NCBI RefSeq assembly: GCF_050908995.1
Contig: NC_135121.1
Location: 6,572,001 to 6,636,000 of the forward strand
DNA length: 64,000 nucleotides
Source of the DNA: Andrena cerasifolii
Lineage: Eukaryota > Arthropoda > Insecta > Hymenoptera > Andrenidae
Reading direction: 5' to 3'
A program made the position numbers and the translations under genes. Below are positions 45,666 through 56,606 of the stretch, piece after piece (positions within the stretch are counted from its first letter, which is position 1; the number at the start of each line of letters is the position of its first letter). The notes under the pieces were generated by a model that was not told where the DNA came from, searched no databases, and saw nothing but the letters and a program-made list of their open reading frames with translations.

Positions 45666-47430
45666 CAGTCGCGTTCTGATTCCTTTAACGGCCCCCGGAT
45701 CTTCTTTGACCCAGCCGTATCCTCATTTGTTTGAAAGCTTCTCCAATTTTAAGAAAAATTTAAATAGTGACCCTAGGTGTACTTTTTCATGAATTCTTAA
45801 AAAATATTGTCTGCCTCGTTTGTTATTTTTCAAAACAGATGGTATCACTGAAAGAGATAGTCTCCTCATGCTTTCAATGCTATAATTATGCAACTATTTT
45901 TACTTAATTTTACAATCCCAGTTGCCTCCCACACGCTGTGTACTTCAGGTCCTAATTAAGAAAATTACGACACGAGAAAGTATGGTGAACGTCTTCATAT
46001 CATTTTTTAATTAATTAGGTGTAGGAAATACAAGTTTTAATAGCGCAGTTGTTAATCTGTTTAATAGTGCAATAGTGCGAGCTTTTTCTCTGGAAACCGA
46101 GTACAAACAATTACAGTATTATATAGAATTTCATAAAAAATTAATTTTCATATCACCGTAGGTATTTATATCTACGATCACCTAATGTCTTCGAAGAGTA
46201 TGACGCTTGAATTTATTCTACATACATATGTATGCGTAGGTACTTGAAACAAACAGTTACATTCAACATTGTTTGTTAGACACTTTACTAGTAAATTACA
46301 GATATAGATTTTATGATCCAAACTATCATAATCGTAATTGAAACTAATTATTAATAATTCATTTAATTAAAAAATTGTAAATTTGGTGATAATAAATTTT
46401 AATAATTAATTACTTGCATTATTCGGTGCTTAATAAGAAAATAAGAGATTCGTTACATAGCATATATAGAGCACGTTTTCTACCCTGTAAGATGATAATT
46501 CATAATAACAAAATAGTAGGAAATTTGTTGACAGATACCGAAATTTACGAAAATATAATTTAAACTTAAATTTACAAGAAATGTGAAATAAACATTTAAA
46601 CACTTCTATTGTCATATTTGTCTTAAATTTTCTGTTTCAGTAATTCATTTATTTAGAAACATGAAATGAAATTTTTTTAATCAGAGTGCAGTGAAAGTAA
46701 TTTCAATATTTGACTGTAAAGTGGTTCGATGTTCTTGCTGTGTAATTAATTACTTTTACATGAATAACATCATTGCATTGGGAATTAATAAAAGGAGAAT
46801 TGTAGAAATTTGTCAATTTTTGACCTGGCTGGCAACGAAAGTTTTTTTGCAGAATATGTTTGTACAGGTCTTAAGTAATCCGAAATGCATAATTGTTTAC
46901 CCTGGGGACGATGGGAAAGTTATAAAAAAAAAACGTAAAGTTCGGAATGCCGTCATTAATGAAACTTCGTTAGTAAAAATATTCCCAATAACAGACAGTA
47001 TTTGCCAAAAAAATAATAATAATGTTAAGAAACACCGTTTGAGTCATAATGACCGAGTACCCCAGCCTCGAGATTCGAGTTGCATTTTTCTTTCCTCACT
47101 TACCTACCCTTTTACTTATGCGCTCGTAACTCGTAAATTCCAAAAGATATCGAAAAAATTTAAATAAATATTATACCGTTTCTGAAGGCCTACATATCTT
47201 TCGGAAAGAATTCTCAAAAAAAATTTTTTTTTTTAATATTTGCTTATTATTTATGTTCCCATCCTCTGCAGGGTAAATATTTTTGCATTTTGGATTCTTT
47301 AAAATTGACCAATTTCTACCATTCCCTTTTTCAATAAAAACAATAGTTACAATTTCTCAAAGTTGATACAATTATAACCAGTACACACTGTTCAGCAAAA
47401 AACAGTGTAAATATAATTTGAATGAGGGAG
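45666..47430. other. AT-rich spacer, no gene recognised
   Basis: The frame at 46691-47167 (158 codons) is the longest repeat-free frame in AT-rich DNA here. Its composition (Lys/Ile/Asn) and lack of motifs fit chance. TTAATTAATAATT-rich low-complexity tract at 46330-46420. Confidence 0.45.
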
Positions 47431-47770
47431 AAAATGAAGAAGTTAAATTAAAACATAATGCATCAGACAGAGGTTCTGTTAGAGTGGATAAAAACTTTTT
47501 CCCCGACGGCATTAAATGTACGCCGAAATAGTCAGAATTCAAGTCAACTGCAATTGCCCCGTTTATCTGAATCCACGAAATTACGCTGTCCGTGGAAGAA
47601 GACGACGGAGAACGTACATATAAAACAGACCGTCCTGAAAGCATTTTGCCCGTTAAAAGCATCGAAGAGAAAATTCGTTCCATTTTCTATGAAAAAGACG
47701 CACGGGCGTCGTGAAACGTGCTCAATCGTATCCATCAGGTATAATCGACCCTGAAAAAGGACGATTAGCA
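47431..47770. other. GC-moderate non-repetitive patch
   Basis: Opposed frames (47372-47683 minus, 47458-47754 plus) without a recognised domain. A possible conserved non-coding or exonic segment; undecidable from sequence alone. Confidence 0.3.
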
Positions 47771-48441
47771 CACGACTTAATTCGATGGAAATTAGGAGAC
47801 GCTGTTTCCTTTTGTTTAAGATTCTGCCGGTTAATATGAAGAGTGATGGGGTTGAATGGATAGAAAGATCTTTTGGTACTTATTGCCATAGGCTAAAGTT
47901 ATTTATTCAAATATTATTTAAATATTAATTTACCAATGAGCAAATATATTCTTCTATTGACATTTCAGGTTACATTACAGAAATAATTTTAGGTATTTAT
48001 GAACATATACCTTGTTTCAAGAGGATAACATTTTTCCATGTTCATGTAATTCAAAGTGTACAAAATTATTTCGTTTCGATGCTCAGCACACCACTTCGGT
48101 ACTGAAGGAGTGCTTTTTTAATACATATTACATATGCCAATTAGTTTGACTTGTGCACAGTCATATTTACCCATGTACCTACTAAGCATTCTTTCAGAAA
48201 GAATGCAGTTTAGTCTTTGACATGAATCAATGTAGAAGATATACTTAAAGTAGCAAATTGAAGAAGATTTGTAAGTTAAAGCAGCGAGATTACTTTCAAA
48301 TACAGTTGATCCCGGTTAAGGTGATAATTTCAGGGTCCAGGAAGTATCTCTTATTCGGGGAGGTATGCGAATCTCACACCTCCGATTTCACGCTTCGCCG
48401 AGTTTTATGGCATTCGGCGCTCGAGAGTAGGGAGCCAGGAG
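47771..48441. other. spacer, no gene recognised
   Basis: CAGTTGATCCCGGTTAAGGT at about 48303 resembles Tigger/pogo-type termini, but no inverted partner was found. Confidence 0.4.
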
Positions 48442-48791
48442 GACAAGGATAGCACTAGTGACTAGTCGCTATGAAAAGCAGAGTGTCAAGTTCCGCATTT
48501 CTTATCGGATCTTCACGAAAATAACACCGAACCATTCCCTGCGTTTGCCCGATTAAAAGACACCAAACTCCATGCAAATCGGACTATTTTTAGCGAAGTT
48601 GGCTGTAAATTCTACAAATTAACTTTATTGTAATTACGTTAATTATAGTCCGATTTGCATGGTTTTTGGTGTCTTTTAATCGGGTAAAATGCAAGAAATC
48701 TTTTGTCATCATTTTCGTGAAGATCCGAGGAGAAATGCGGAACTTGACATCCTTCTCCACTCAGTGACTAGTCACTAGTGGTGTCCTTGTC
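48442..48791. mobile_element. foldback element
   Basis: 350 bp with arms of about 146 bp (48442-48587 and 48646-48791). Partners include GACAAGGATAGCACTAGTGA, CAAGTTCCGCATTTC, CCCGATTAAAAGACACC and CATGCAAATCGGACTA with their inverted copies. The terminal CACTAGTGACTAGTC is itself palindromic. Non-coding. Confidence 0.85.
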
Positions 48792-48902
48792 TTTTATGGT
48801 CCCTTTGTTCTCGGTTACGAGAGTCCCCACGTCCTAATTAAATAAGAAATGGTAGTAGGGATGATTTTATATCAGTCTAACTGAGAAAAAAATATCAGAC
48901 TA

Positions 48903-49618
48903 AGGGGGAATCCCATTCTTTGGGCAAAAAACAAAGCAAAATTTGGGATTTTTTTATTAAAAATCCAGCGTTTCGATTCATCTAAAATTTGGACCATGTT
49001 TTGATGCATCTTTGAAGAAGCTGCAGATTTTTTTTTATTAATTTTTAACCATAAATATTGTAGTTATGCATGATCGCCCTTCACGCCGCGCAAAATTCGT
49101 CGTCCGTTGGTGTGCATGATATTTATCTACCGGTAATCTGAAACAGAAAAATGAAACAGCGTTTTATTTTTAACATACGCAGCTTAAAATTGATGAACCA
49201 GCAAAAAAGAAAAAAAAATTATTGAGCGGTGTGAAGAATTTTCAAACAGAAAGGTCTGAACCTTTAATTTTTGCGATCCAATTGTGCCATTATTTTCTTA
49301 TGTAACAAAAGAAGTACAGAACTTAGCGGTATTCTGGTTCATCAAATTGAAGCTGCGTATGTACAAAGTAAAACGCCGGTTCATTTTTCTGTTTCAGATT
49401 ACCTGGAAGGTAAATATCGTGCACACAAGCGGACGATGAGTTTTGCGCGGCGTGATGCATAACTCCTATATTTATTATTAAAAATGTATAAAAAAATGTA
49501 ACTTCTTCAAGGATGCATAAAAACATGGTCCAAATTTCAGATGAATCGAAATGCCAGTTTTTTAAAAAAAATCCTAAATTTTTCAATGTTTTTAGTTCAT
49601 AAAACAGGATTCACCCCT
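48903..49618. mobile_element. large foldback element (TA-flanked)
   Basis: About 716 bp. Ends are TA|AGGGGGAATCCC and GGATTCACCCCT|TA. Arms of about 285 bp pair through CCATGTTTTGATGCATC, GCGCAAAATTCGTCGTCCG, TTACCGGTAATCTGAAACAG-like and TTGATGAACCAG tracts. No coding capacity. Confidence 0.85.
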
Positions 49619-50440
49619 TAACCGAGGAACTCTACAAGATGTAAAAAAGGGATGGTCTGGGTTAGGTCTGGGTTAGGATTTGTAAAAAAACTTGCCGCAA
49701 AATTCTTTATAACATTGAATATTAATGTTAATTTTTTTACATCGACATATTAAAATCTGAAAAATGATTTTTTACATCACTGAAAAATGTCGAAAAGGAA
49801 TCGTATATCACAAACGTTTCCTAAAAAAAATCAATAAAATTTTGGCATGGATGAAGTGATCCATGTATTTAACGAAAGCATTTTTCACGTTTTTGAAAAT
49901 ACGATGCCTTTACGACGTATGGTTCCCTGTAAACTTTTTCTCATTTCAGCAAGCAGAATATCTTGATTTAAAAAAAATAATAACTTTACAGTGGTGTAGA
50001 TTCAACCCTGAAAACAGTGACCATCACTTTTTTAACACCCAGTATATAGCATTCTCTACACAATTTTCGCAACTGATTTACTTATCATTTTTCAAACATG
50101 CAGAAAATCGACCGATATGTATAAATACTCGGAAATTATAATACATTTGATTTTTTTTTTTTCGTTAATCACTCTGTACACAAATATGCCAATTAAATTA
50201 AGAAAATCGTACAGCAAAAGGAAAGATATTTTAAGCTGAATAACACAACCTATTTAATAAACTGCTCAGATACCTAACCAACCGTCCATATAATTTATTA
50301 AATTCACTGCCACCATTAACAGAAACCTAATTAACCTACAACAGAAAACAATAACGTGAACTTGAATTACAACATGTTCCCGAAAAGTGACCACTGAAAG
50401 AAGAAACGAAAATGTTCACACGATTGAACCCTCGGCCATC
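49619..50440. other. AT-rich spacer, no gene recognised
   Basis: Contains the short direct repeat CTGGGTTAGGT x2 at about 49658-49679. The frame at 49863-50141 lacks motifs. Confidence 0.45.
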
Positions 50441-51010
50441 GATATAATTTCGCACGCGTGAAATCGTGCGAACAGATTTCAAATCGCCACCTACATTTCC
50501 TCGGCGAGAAGTTCGCATAAAATAACAGAAACACCAGCAACATCGTCGGAGGCAGCCACGACAACGATCGAGAGGGAAAAAGAGCGGTTAAAAGGGGTGT
50601 AGTTCAAGAACGAGCGAAAGAGAATCGCGGTGCGGGCGGGGGGGAGGTGCAGAGTGATGACAGGAGTAGAGGAGGAAGTGGTTTTTGTGCGTGGAACGAT
50701 AAATTTGGTGGCGCAGCATTTTGTCCCCGAAAACCTATCGCAATAAATACGTGGTACGTCCAGTGCGCGGTTGAGCCGCCGCGTTATACTCTAATGCAGT
50801 GCATATGGAACAATTTATAACGCTTCAGTGTGGGTTCGCGGGCGTTTTTTTTTTCGTCGCCCTTTCGTTCGCTTTTCACCGCCCATTGTTTCCGTATTGC
50901 TGAATTATTATTTCGTAATTTGCCTTTTGTCCTTGGGAACGGACGCGCTGGGACTGCGCGCCATCGATTGCAGCCCCTTGGAAAGGTACTTAGCACGCGA
51001 CTAGATCAAC
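50441..51010. other. GC-rich non-repetitive island
   Basis: CpG-rich with a G-run (GGGCGGGGGGGAGG, about 50634) and purine-rich flanks (GAGCGAAAGAG), then TTGAGCCGCCGCG at about 50772. Frames on both strands lack domains. It resembles a promoter or enhancer island more than coding sequence, but no initiator or donor stands out. Confidence 0.4.
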
Positions 51011-51129
51011 AACTATGTACACAGCGATCAATGAATTTGGGATGAGAGGGTTGTGCAAGTTATTGATATACAAGCTTCGCTTCTTCGCCTCTCTACATAT
51101 ATTGTAGTGTTTTATTTGCTGGGTGTAGG

Positions 51130-51894
51130 GTGAGGTGGGGCTAAAAGTCACGCTTTTCATGTAAACGCATGTGAAATGTAACCGTCTAGCGCCATCTGGT
51201 GTTATTTTGTATAAACTAGAACTATTATGCTTTACGTTCACGAAATTCGTTTGTTGATATTGCTATTTTCTGTTGAGTTATACCACAAAATGTTTGTCAA
51301 TGCAAAATGGACTTCTTGCCCCACGCATATTAAACTAAATAAGTAAAAGAATCTTTTCAAATCAACAAATATTTATTAAAACAATTCTTTTTGGTATACA
51401 ATATTGAAAGGAAAGCATGACTTCTTTAACTAAAAATAAAAATATAAGTCAGAGACTCAATTTGAACTAAAAATTAAAAAAAATCAACTAAAACGCTCAA
51501 GTAAAACAAAAACACTATTTAACTCGGCGGGAGGCGCTAACTGGGTAAAATTTACCACAGAGACGCTGGCTGCGAAAATATGAAGACTGAGTTTTTGTTA
51601 CAATTTTTTTAAAGAACTTTAATAAAGATTTTAAGATATTTCATCAATTTTCTTTGATTCTTAAAACACTGTACTTTAACATAAAAATTACGAAGTTAAA
51701 AAAAAATCTGAAACCGTAGTTTTATACGTTTCAATTTTGGGTATTTTTGACGCGTTAGCGACAACCTGTGTTACAATATAGGATGCGCCTCCCGCCGGGT
51801 TAAAGACTTTGGCATCATTTCTTTATACTTTGGCCATCTTATTATGAAAACAAATAATAGAATATATATTTCCATTCTGTGGGACTTTTTACCC
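51130..51894. mobile_element. possible TIR element hosting a piggyBac-like MITE
   Basis: GGGGCTAAAAGTCACGC at about 51137 and GTGGGACTTTTTACCCC at about 51879 form a degenerate inverted pair enclosing the TTAA-flanked element. The boundaries are tentative. Confidence 0.35.
51533..51799. mobile_element. piggyBac-like MITE
   Basis: 267 bp flanked by TTAA on both sides (51529-51532 and 51800-51803). Termini are CTCGGCGGGAGGCGC and GCGCCTCCCGCCGGG (14 of 15 inverted). The TTAA target duplication with C/G-rich termini is the piggyBac signature. The interior is AT-rich and non-coding. Confidence 0.8.
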
Positions 51895-51902
51895 CAATGG
51901 TA

Positions 51903-52353
51903 CAGTATTTCCTCGTTAAGGGCTCGGTTTGGTGTGCGCCATACGGACTTTTCGCTATTCCCACCACTTCTGTCTCACTGTTGCCCGGCGAAGGCGAGAG
52001 GGAGATGGAACGAGAGCGAGCGAGAGGCACTGAAAGTGAGCGAGGACGGTAGGAGACAGACGACGCGTTGATGTTTTGTCTCGCTCCGTCTTTCGGACGC
52101 TCTGTCCTTTGCATGCGCGACGGGCGTGCGCGATGGTCGCAAGCGCTTACCGAGAGCCGGGCCTGCGTGAAGATTTTGCGAAGCTGTTTCGTGTTCACGT
52201 TAAGCGCTTGCGACCATCGCGCACACAGTGTTCCATCTCGCTCTCCCCTTTGGCCAGAAAGAAGCGAGAAACGAACACTCGGAATTAGGGCTCTGTTCAC
52301 GATAAGGGCTCAACGCCGGTCCCGACTAGCGAGCCGTTAACGAGGAAATACTG
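51903..52353. mobile_element. TA-flanked GC-rich MITE with internal hairpin
   Basis: 451 bp between TA sites. Termini are CAGTATTTCCTCGTTAA and TTAACGAGGAAATACTG, perfect over 17 bp. Inside is a second inverted pair, GCGATGGTCGCAAGCGCTTA (52130) against TAAGCGCTTGCGACCATCGC (52201). The frames of 70-152 codons across it are read from this GC-rich inverted DNA and are not genes. Tc1/mariner-type by termini and TA. Confidence 0.87.
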
Positions 52354-54429
52354 TACCTCTATAGCAGGCCTGCCTTTTACGGTGCAAATACCTCCTGAAG
52401 TTCTGGGACCCGGGCAACAGCCGAGCGCGGGACTGTTCCAATGTAGAATATTATGATCTAAGTACAATTTAACCTAATTCAGACCTACGATTTTTTTTAT
52501 AATATTATTACACATATTGTGTCTCAATTAATATTTTGAAAATTTTTGAAGAATTGCAGGCTGAATGAAAACTTATTTGTTAGAAATAATTAATTGTATT
52601 TAAATTTCCTAGTGGTAATGTACCAAACTATTTAGATAGTTATGTTATGATAGTTACGCGTGAGACTCCTCGAGCACGGTCTTGAATAAACGCGGTATGA
52701 AACTTTAAATTTCTTTTTTATCGCAACGTAACTCATTAATCTCAACTCTGTACTACCGCGTTAATTTTTGACAGAGATTAGTGTATGTGAATCACCCCTC
52801 GCTACATCACAGTCTTGAATGAACCAACTACAATTTCATTATACACCCTCATTTACATAAAATTTAGTAAAATCATATGACATGCAGGAATAGAAATCTA
52901 TATACAATTTGGTTTAGTAGAAATTATAATAATGTGTATACACGACCAGTACCTCAATGTGCGTCGATAAGATATTTTTTTACTCCATTTTGCATCTTCT
53001 ACTAAGTATTAAAGAGACCATATTTTTTAGGGACACCCTGTATATCGAAAATTCTTTATCACAAATTACGATGCAATTATGACAAATGAAGTCCTCGTTA
53101 TCGAAATCGCGATTGTTTCTTGACAAGGCTGTGATTGACATGTAAGATAAAAGCTAACACCTGTGACCGTGACCCACGAACAGAATCGTTGTCAGGAACG
53201 TTAATGTCAATCACTCTCTATTGTGATTTGTGCTGGACTTAAACAATGTATTGCAAGACAATGTCTGGTACTGAAAAGAGTATTATATTAGCAGGTGACA
53301 GTCGTCAGATCTTTTAATTACGAATCTGAAAGTACTATAAACTATACCATGTCAGTTTATATTATTAAATAATATAATAATATAGTTTTAATATAATATA
53401 ATAATGTAATACTTTGCTGTTTTCGGTTCATTCAATTTTGCATCCCGCTTTGTGTCTGATCTCAAAGTGAAAAATATCTCTTTATATACTAATAAAATTT
53501 ACTTGAAGGTTACTTTTACTAATTTGGGTTAGTTTTACTGGAAAAATAAAAATGGAAAATTGGTAATTTAGAATAAATTTTCGAGTTGAAATGCATAATG
53601 AGCAACGTAAATCCTCCACCATCAACAATAAGGTTGTCTTGTAATTTGGAATATAGTTATATTAGGAATTACTCTTTCCTTGTACATATTAATAAGTAAT
53701 TGTCACTTAGTAACGTGTAAAGCAATGCTTGAATAATCGTTCTTGGCAAAATTCCTTTATTAAATTTCAGTACTTCGTCCTACGTTAAACAAAGAAAATT
53801 AGATTAATTGATGAAACCCAGCGGCCATCGATGAAAAAACAAATAATTAAATAATAAGTAAGGAAAATTCCTAAAATAATATACATTGTTATAAAAGCTG
53901 CATTGGCTACTTTGGCAGAAATGAGAGAAGTCTTAATAATGTAATATAAATATTACACATACCGTTTGCACAAAAAAGATATTTTCTATGATAACTGTCA
54001 ATTATTCCTGAAAAAATTCTTAAATATGGCTTACTTTTCCCGCCGTCACACTGGTATTCCCCCTTTAATGCCACTGTAATAGGCGTCCGGAGCCTGTTTT
54101 ACGAAATTTCAAAATGCTTATAACTGTGACAACTATACCAACATTTTTTATTATTTTGATTAGTAGAACCGAGCTGAAAGAATGTCCCACATTTGTATGA
54201 ACACCCTGTATAGTCTATACCGCGGAAATAATTTAAGACATTCCTAATCTAGCGTGCTTCTTACAAGTTTGAATTGTGTGTCATTCCGCCTTAATTGACT
54301 TCATTTAGATTTTCTTAGAACGCATATTAAAACACTGTTTACCATATGTTGAAACATATTCTATTGCATGTATATATCACCCTGACTACCGTTCAAACTA
54401 TTACATATACGTAACAGCTAACATACCAA
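52354..54429. other. AT-rich spacer, no gene recognised
   Basis: CAGGCCTGCC at 52365 resembles a hAT left end, but no partner was found. ACACCCTGTATA words occur at about 53034 and 54202. A TAATAT-rich low-complexity tract lies at 53359-53410. Confidence 0.45.
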
Positions 54430-55075
54430 TCATCGGCTCGTACAGGAGCGGCGTTACACTTTCGCGGTCATTAATTCTATTACGCAAAGTCTCGATGCTT
54501 GGAACAAAAGGGTCTCGTATGTGCGTGCCGTGAGATCGCGTTCTATTCGACGAGGGACCGGCATTGTTCCTCCGATACTTTTCTCCATTTCGCGGTGCTA
54601 TCAAACGGCCGAACTGTTTCGATTTTAAAAGCATTTCTCCCGTAAAAGGGTTCCCCGCGATTTTTACTCGCGCCGCCCCGTTTCTCTCCTTAATACGATC
54701 GCACCGCGGTGCAAATGCAACAGACTGGAGAGCAAATGCATTGGCAAGATTCGCCGATATGCCGTTTCGATGATTTTAATGCACCGCCGATTATCGCCGC
54801 CCGGAAATCCCCTTTGTCTTCAATACCTGACGATTCCGGAATCGCTCCTTTTATTCCTTCTGCTCCATTAAAGATGACGTAACAGAAAGATCCCATTGGC
54901 GCGCAGGATTTGCGGGTGCGCTTTGGCGCCGATTTGGCGCAAAAGACGTTCCCGCTGGTGCAACAGCGCGCGGGTCGTTTTTACGGCCTTCGACCACTTC
55001 GGAGCACATGAAAGGGTCGACTTCTAGCACGAGGCGCGCGTCGGGAAGGCTTGTGAGCGCGCTATGCCCGACAGT
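54430..55075. other. GC-rich non-repetitive island
   Basis: CpG-rich segment preceding the nested hAT pair. GCAAATGCA occurs twice, 21 bp apart (54711-54719 and 54732-54740). Frames on both strands lack domains. Candidate host regulatory DNA. Confidence 0.4.
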
Positions 55076-55083
55076 ATGCCGAG

Positions 55084-55543
55084 CGGGCCTGTCCGGGGAT
55101 TTACTCGCACGAGCAGCAGCGAGTTGCTCTTTGCCAGCGCTGTCCAGCGTAGGGGCCCCTCACGCGCCTGCTTCCCCTTCCAATCTTTCTTTCCCGCAGC
55201 GTGCTTTCCGTTGTCAAGGAGACCGCGCGACACCATGACGGGCTAGCCGGGCTAGCGGCTGGTCTGTCATGGTCGCCTCTTTAGCGTGGCGCGGTATCCC
55301 TGGCAACGCGGACGAGAGTGGGGGAACCCCAAGCTCCCGCGGGAGCGACCTTGGACAGCGCTGCTCTTCGCTCTCGGAGGCACCGAGCCAGGCCCAAAAG
55401 CGAAAGGTCTTCTTGGTGGGGGGATCTGTGAACGCCACTATCCCCACTCTTTTACGGCTGCCGCTCTTGCCGTCGCTGTTGCCTTCGTTTGCAATCACCC
55501 GCGGCTGGTCTTCGACAGCAAGAGCAAAAGTTGGACAGGCCTG
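55084..55543. mobile_element. hAT-type MITE hosting a second hAT MITE
   Basis: Ends are CGGGCCTGTCCGGGG and TTGGACAGGCCTG. It is flanked by an exact 8-bp duplication ATGCCGAG (55076-55083 and 55544-55551). Without the nested element and its duplication it would be about 223 bp. GC-rich and non-coding; the long frames at 55214-55717 cross its borders and are artefacts of few stops. Confidence 0.9.
55135..55363. mobile_element. hAT-type MITE (family H2, copy 2), nested
   Basis: 229 bp with ends CAGCGCTGTCCAGCG and TTGGACAGCGCTG. Flanks are CTCTTTGC and CTCTTCGC (7 of 8). It shares GTAGGGGCCCCTCACGCGCC and TGCTTCCCCTTCCAA with 23593-23794. Inserted within the hAT MITE 55084-55543, whose ends share the TGTCC motif. 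Confidence 0.9.
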
Positions 55544-55740
55544 ATGCCGAGATTTGGCTGTCACCCCACGAGAATGCAGCTGCGTATTGTCGAAAAGACT
55601 GAGAAAAATGTACGTGTTTTCAATATAAATGTACTCTTTACTTCTGCGTATCACTTGCATGTGTGTATTTATTGTCTATTATTATTAGTTTATATATTAA
55701 CACTAGCAATAACATGAGAATAAAATTATTGCTGTAAATA

Positions 55741-55941
55741 GGGTAAATCGGGGAGTGATGGACCACTTTTTTAAAGGTGGAATTTCGTCCGTATTAAATA
55801 AAAAGTTGAGAGGTTTGCTTATGATGTATCTAATAAATATATATTAACTGTTGTTTAAACTTTCTACCGCTAGGTGCGATTGTGACTGTCTCAGGTTAGG
55901 TTAAAAGAAACAGCGGGGGTAAGATTTAGGCAAGTTTACCC
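55741..55941 (-). mobile_element. pogo/Tigger-type short deletion derivative
   Basis: TA|GGGTAAATCGGGGAG on the left and TTTAGGCAAGTTTACCC|TA on the right, about 201 bp. The right part (from about 55845) is an inverted copy of the left end of the larger element at 56510. No coding capacity. Confidence 0.65.
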
Positions 55942-56606
55942 TACTGTGGTTAATCTAACCCACAGTATGTGGGGTAGTTGAGCCATTATTATAATTTTGT
56001 TACATACTTATTTTTGAACAAAGTATTCTGTATCATACAACATTATTACTGTAAATTAATTTAATAAAATTTAATAAAATTAATTTAATAAAATTTAATA
56101 AAATTAATTTAATAAAATTTAATAAAATTAATTTAATAAAATTTAATAAAATTAATTTAATAAAATTTAATAAAATTAATTTAATAAAATTTAATAAAAT
56201 TAATTTAATAAAATTTAATAAAATTAATTTAATAAAATTTAATAAAATTAATTTAATAAAATTTAATAAAATTAATTTAATAAAATTTAATAAAATTAAT
56301 TTAATAAAATTTAATAAAATTAATTTAATAAAATTTAATAAAATTAATTTAATAAAATTTAATAAAATTAATTTAATAAAATTTAATAAAGCTAATTTAC
56401 AGTAATAATGTTGTATGATACAGAATACTTTGTTTAAAAATAAGTATGTAACAAAATTATAATAATGGCCCAACTACTCCACACACTGTGGGTTAGATTA
56501 ACCACAATAGGGTAAACTTGCCTAAATCTTACCCACGCTGTTTCTTTTAACCTAACCTGAGACATTCACAATCGCACCTAGCGGTAGAAAGTGTAAACAA
56601 CAGTTA
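55845..56606. repeat. 762-bp palindrome with central tandem array
   Basis: Arms of about 211 and 215 bp (55845-55055+1000 i.e. 55845-56055, and 56392-56606) are close inverted copies. They include AGGTGCGATTGTGACTGTCT, GTTTACCCTA, GTATTCTGTATCATACAAC and ATTATTACTGTAAATTA with partners. The arms contain both the ends of the two pogo-type elements and about 114 bp of non-element sequence on each side of the array. The duplication therefore includes the insertion junctions. Confidence 0.88.
56056..56391. repeat. 24-bp tandem array, 14 units
   Basis: 336 bp equals 14 units of TTAATTTAATAAAATTTAAT plus AAAA, with essentially no variation. The 8-codon period produces the minus-strand frame at 56033-56473, which repeats LLNFIKLI and is not a gene. 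Its homogeneity contrasts with the diverged arms on each side. Confidence 0.96.

Noticed and set aside
46691..47167. 158-codon plus-strand frame
   Set aside because: Composition follows the AT-rich background. No motif, splice context or repeat support.
49658..49685. TTAGG-containing direct repeat (also near 44583 and 55895)
   Set aside because: Only one or two TTAGG words at each site; not an interstitial telomere array.
51842..52340. Frames of 70-152 codons
   Set aside because: They lie in a GC-rich MITE with internal inverted repeats.
55214..55717. Frames of 91-148 codons on both strands
   Set aside because: They cross the borders of two nested hAT MITEs in GC-rich DNA with few stops.
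56033..56473. 146-codon minus-strand frame with repeated LLNFIKLI
   Set aside because: It is the translation of the 14 x 24-bp tandem array; 24 bp is a multiple of three, so no stop arises.
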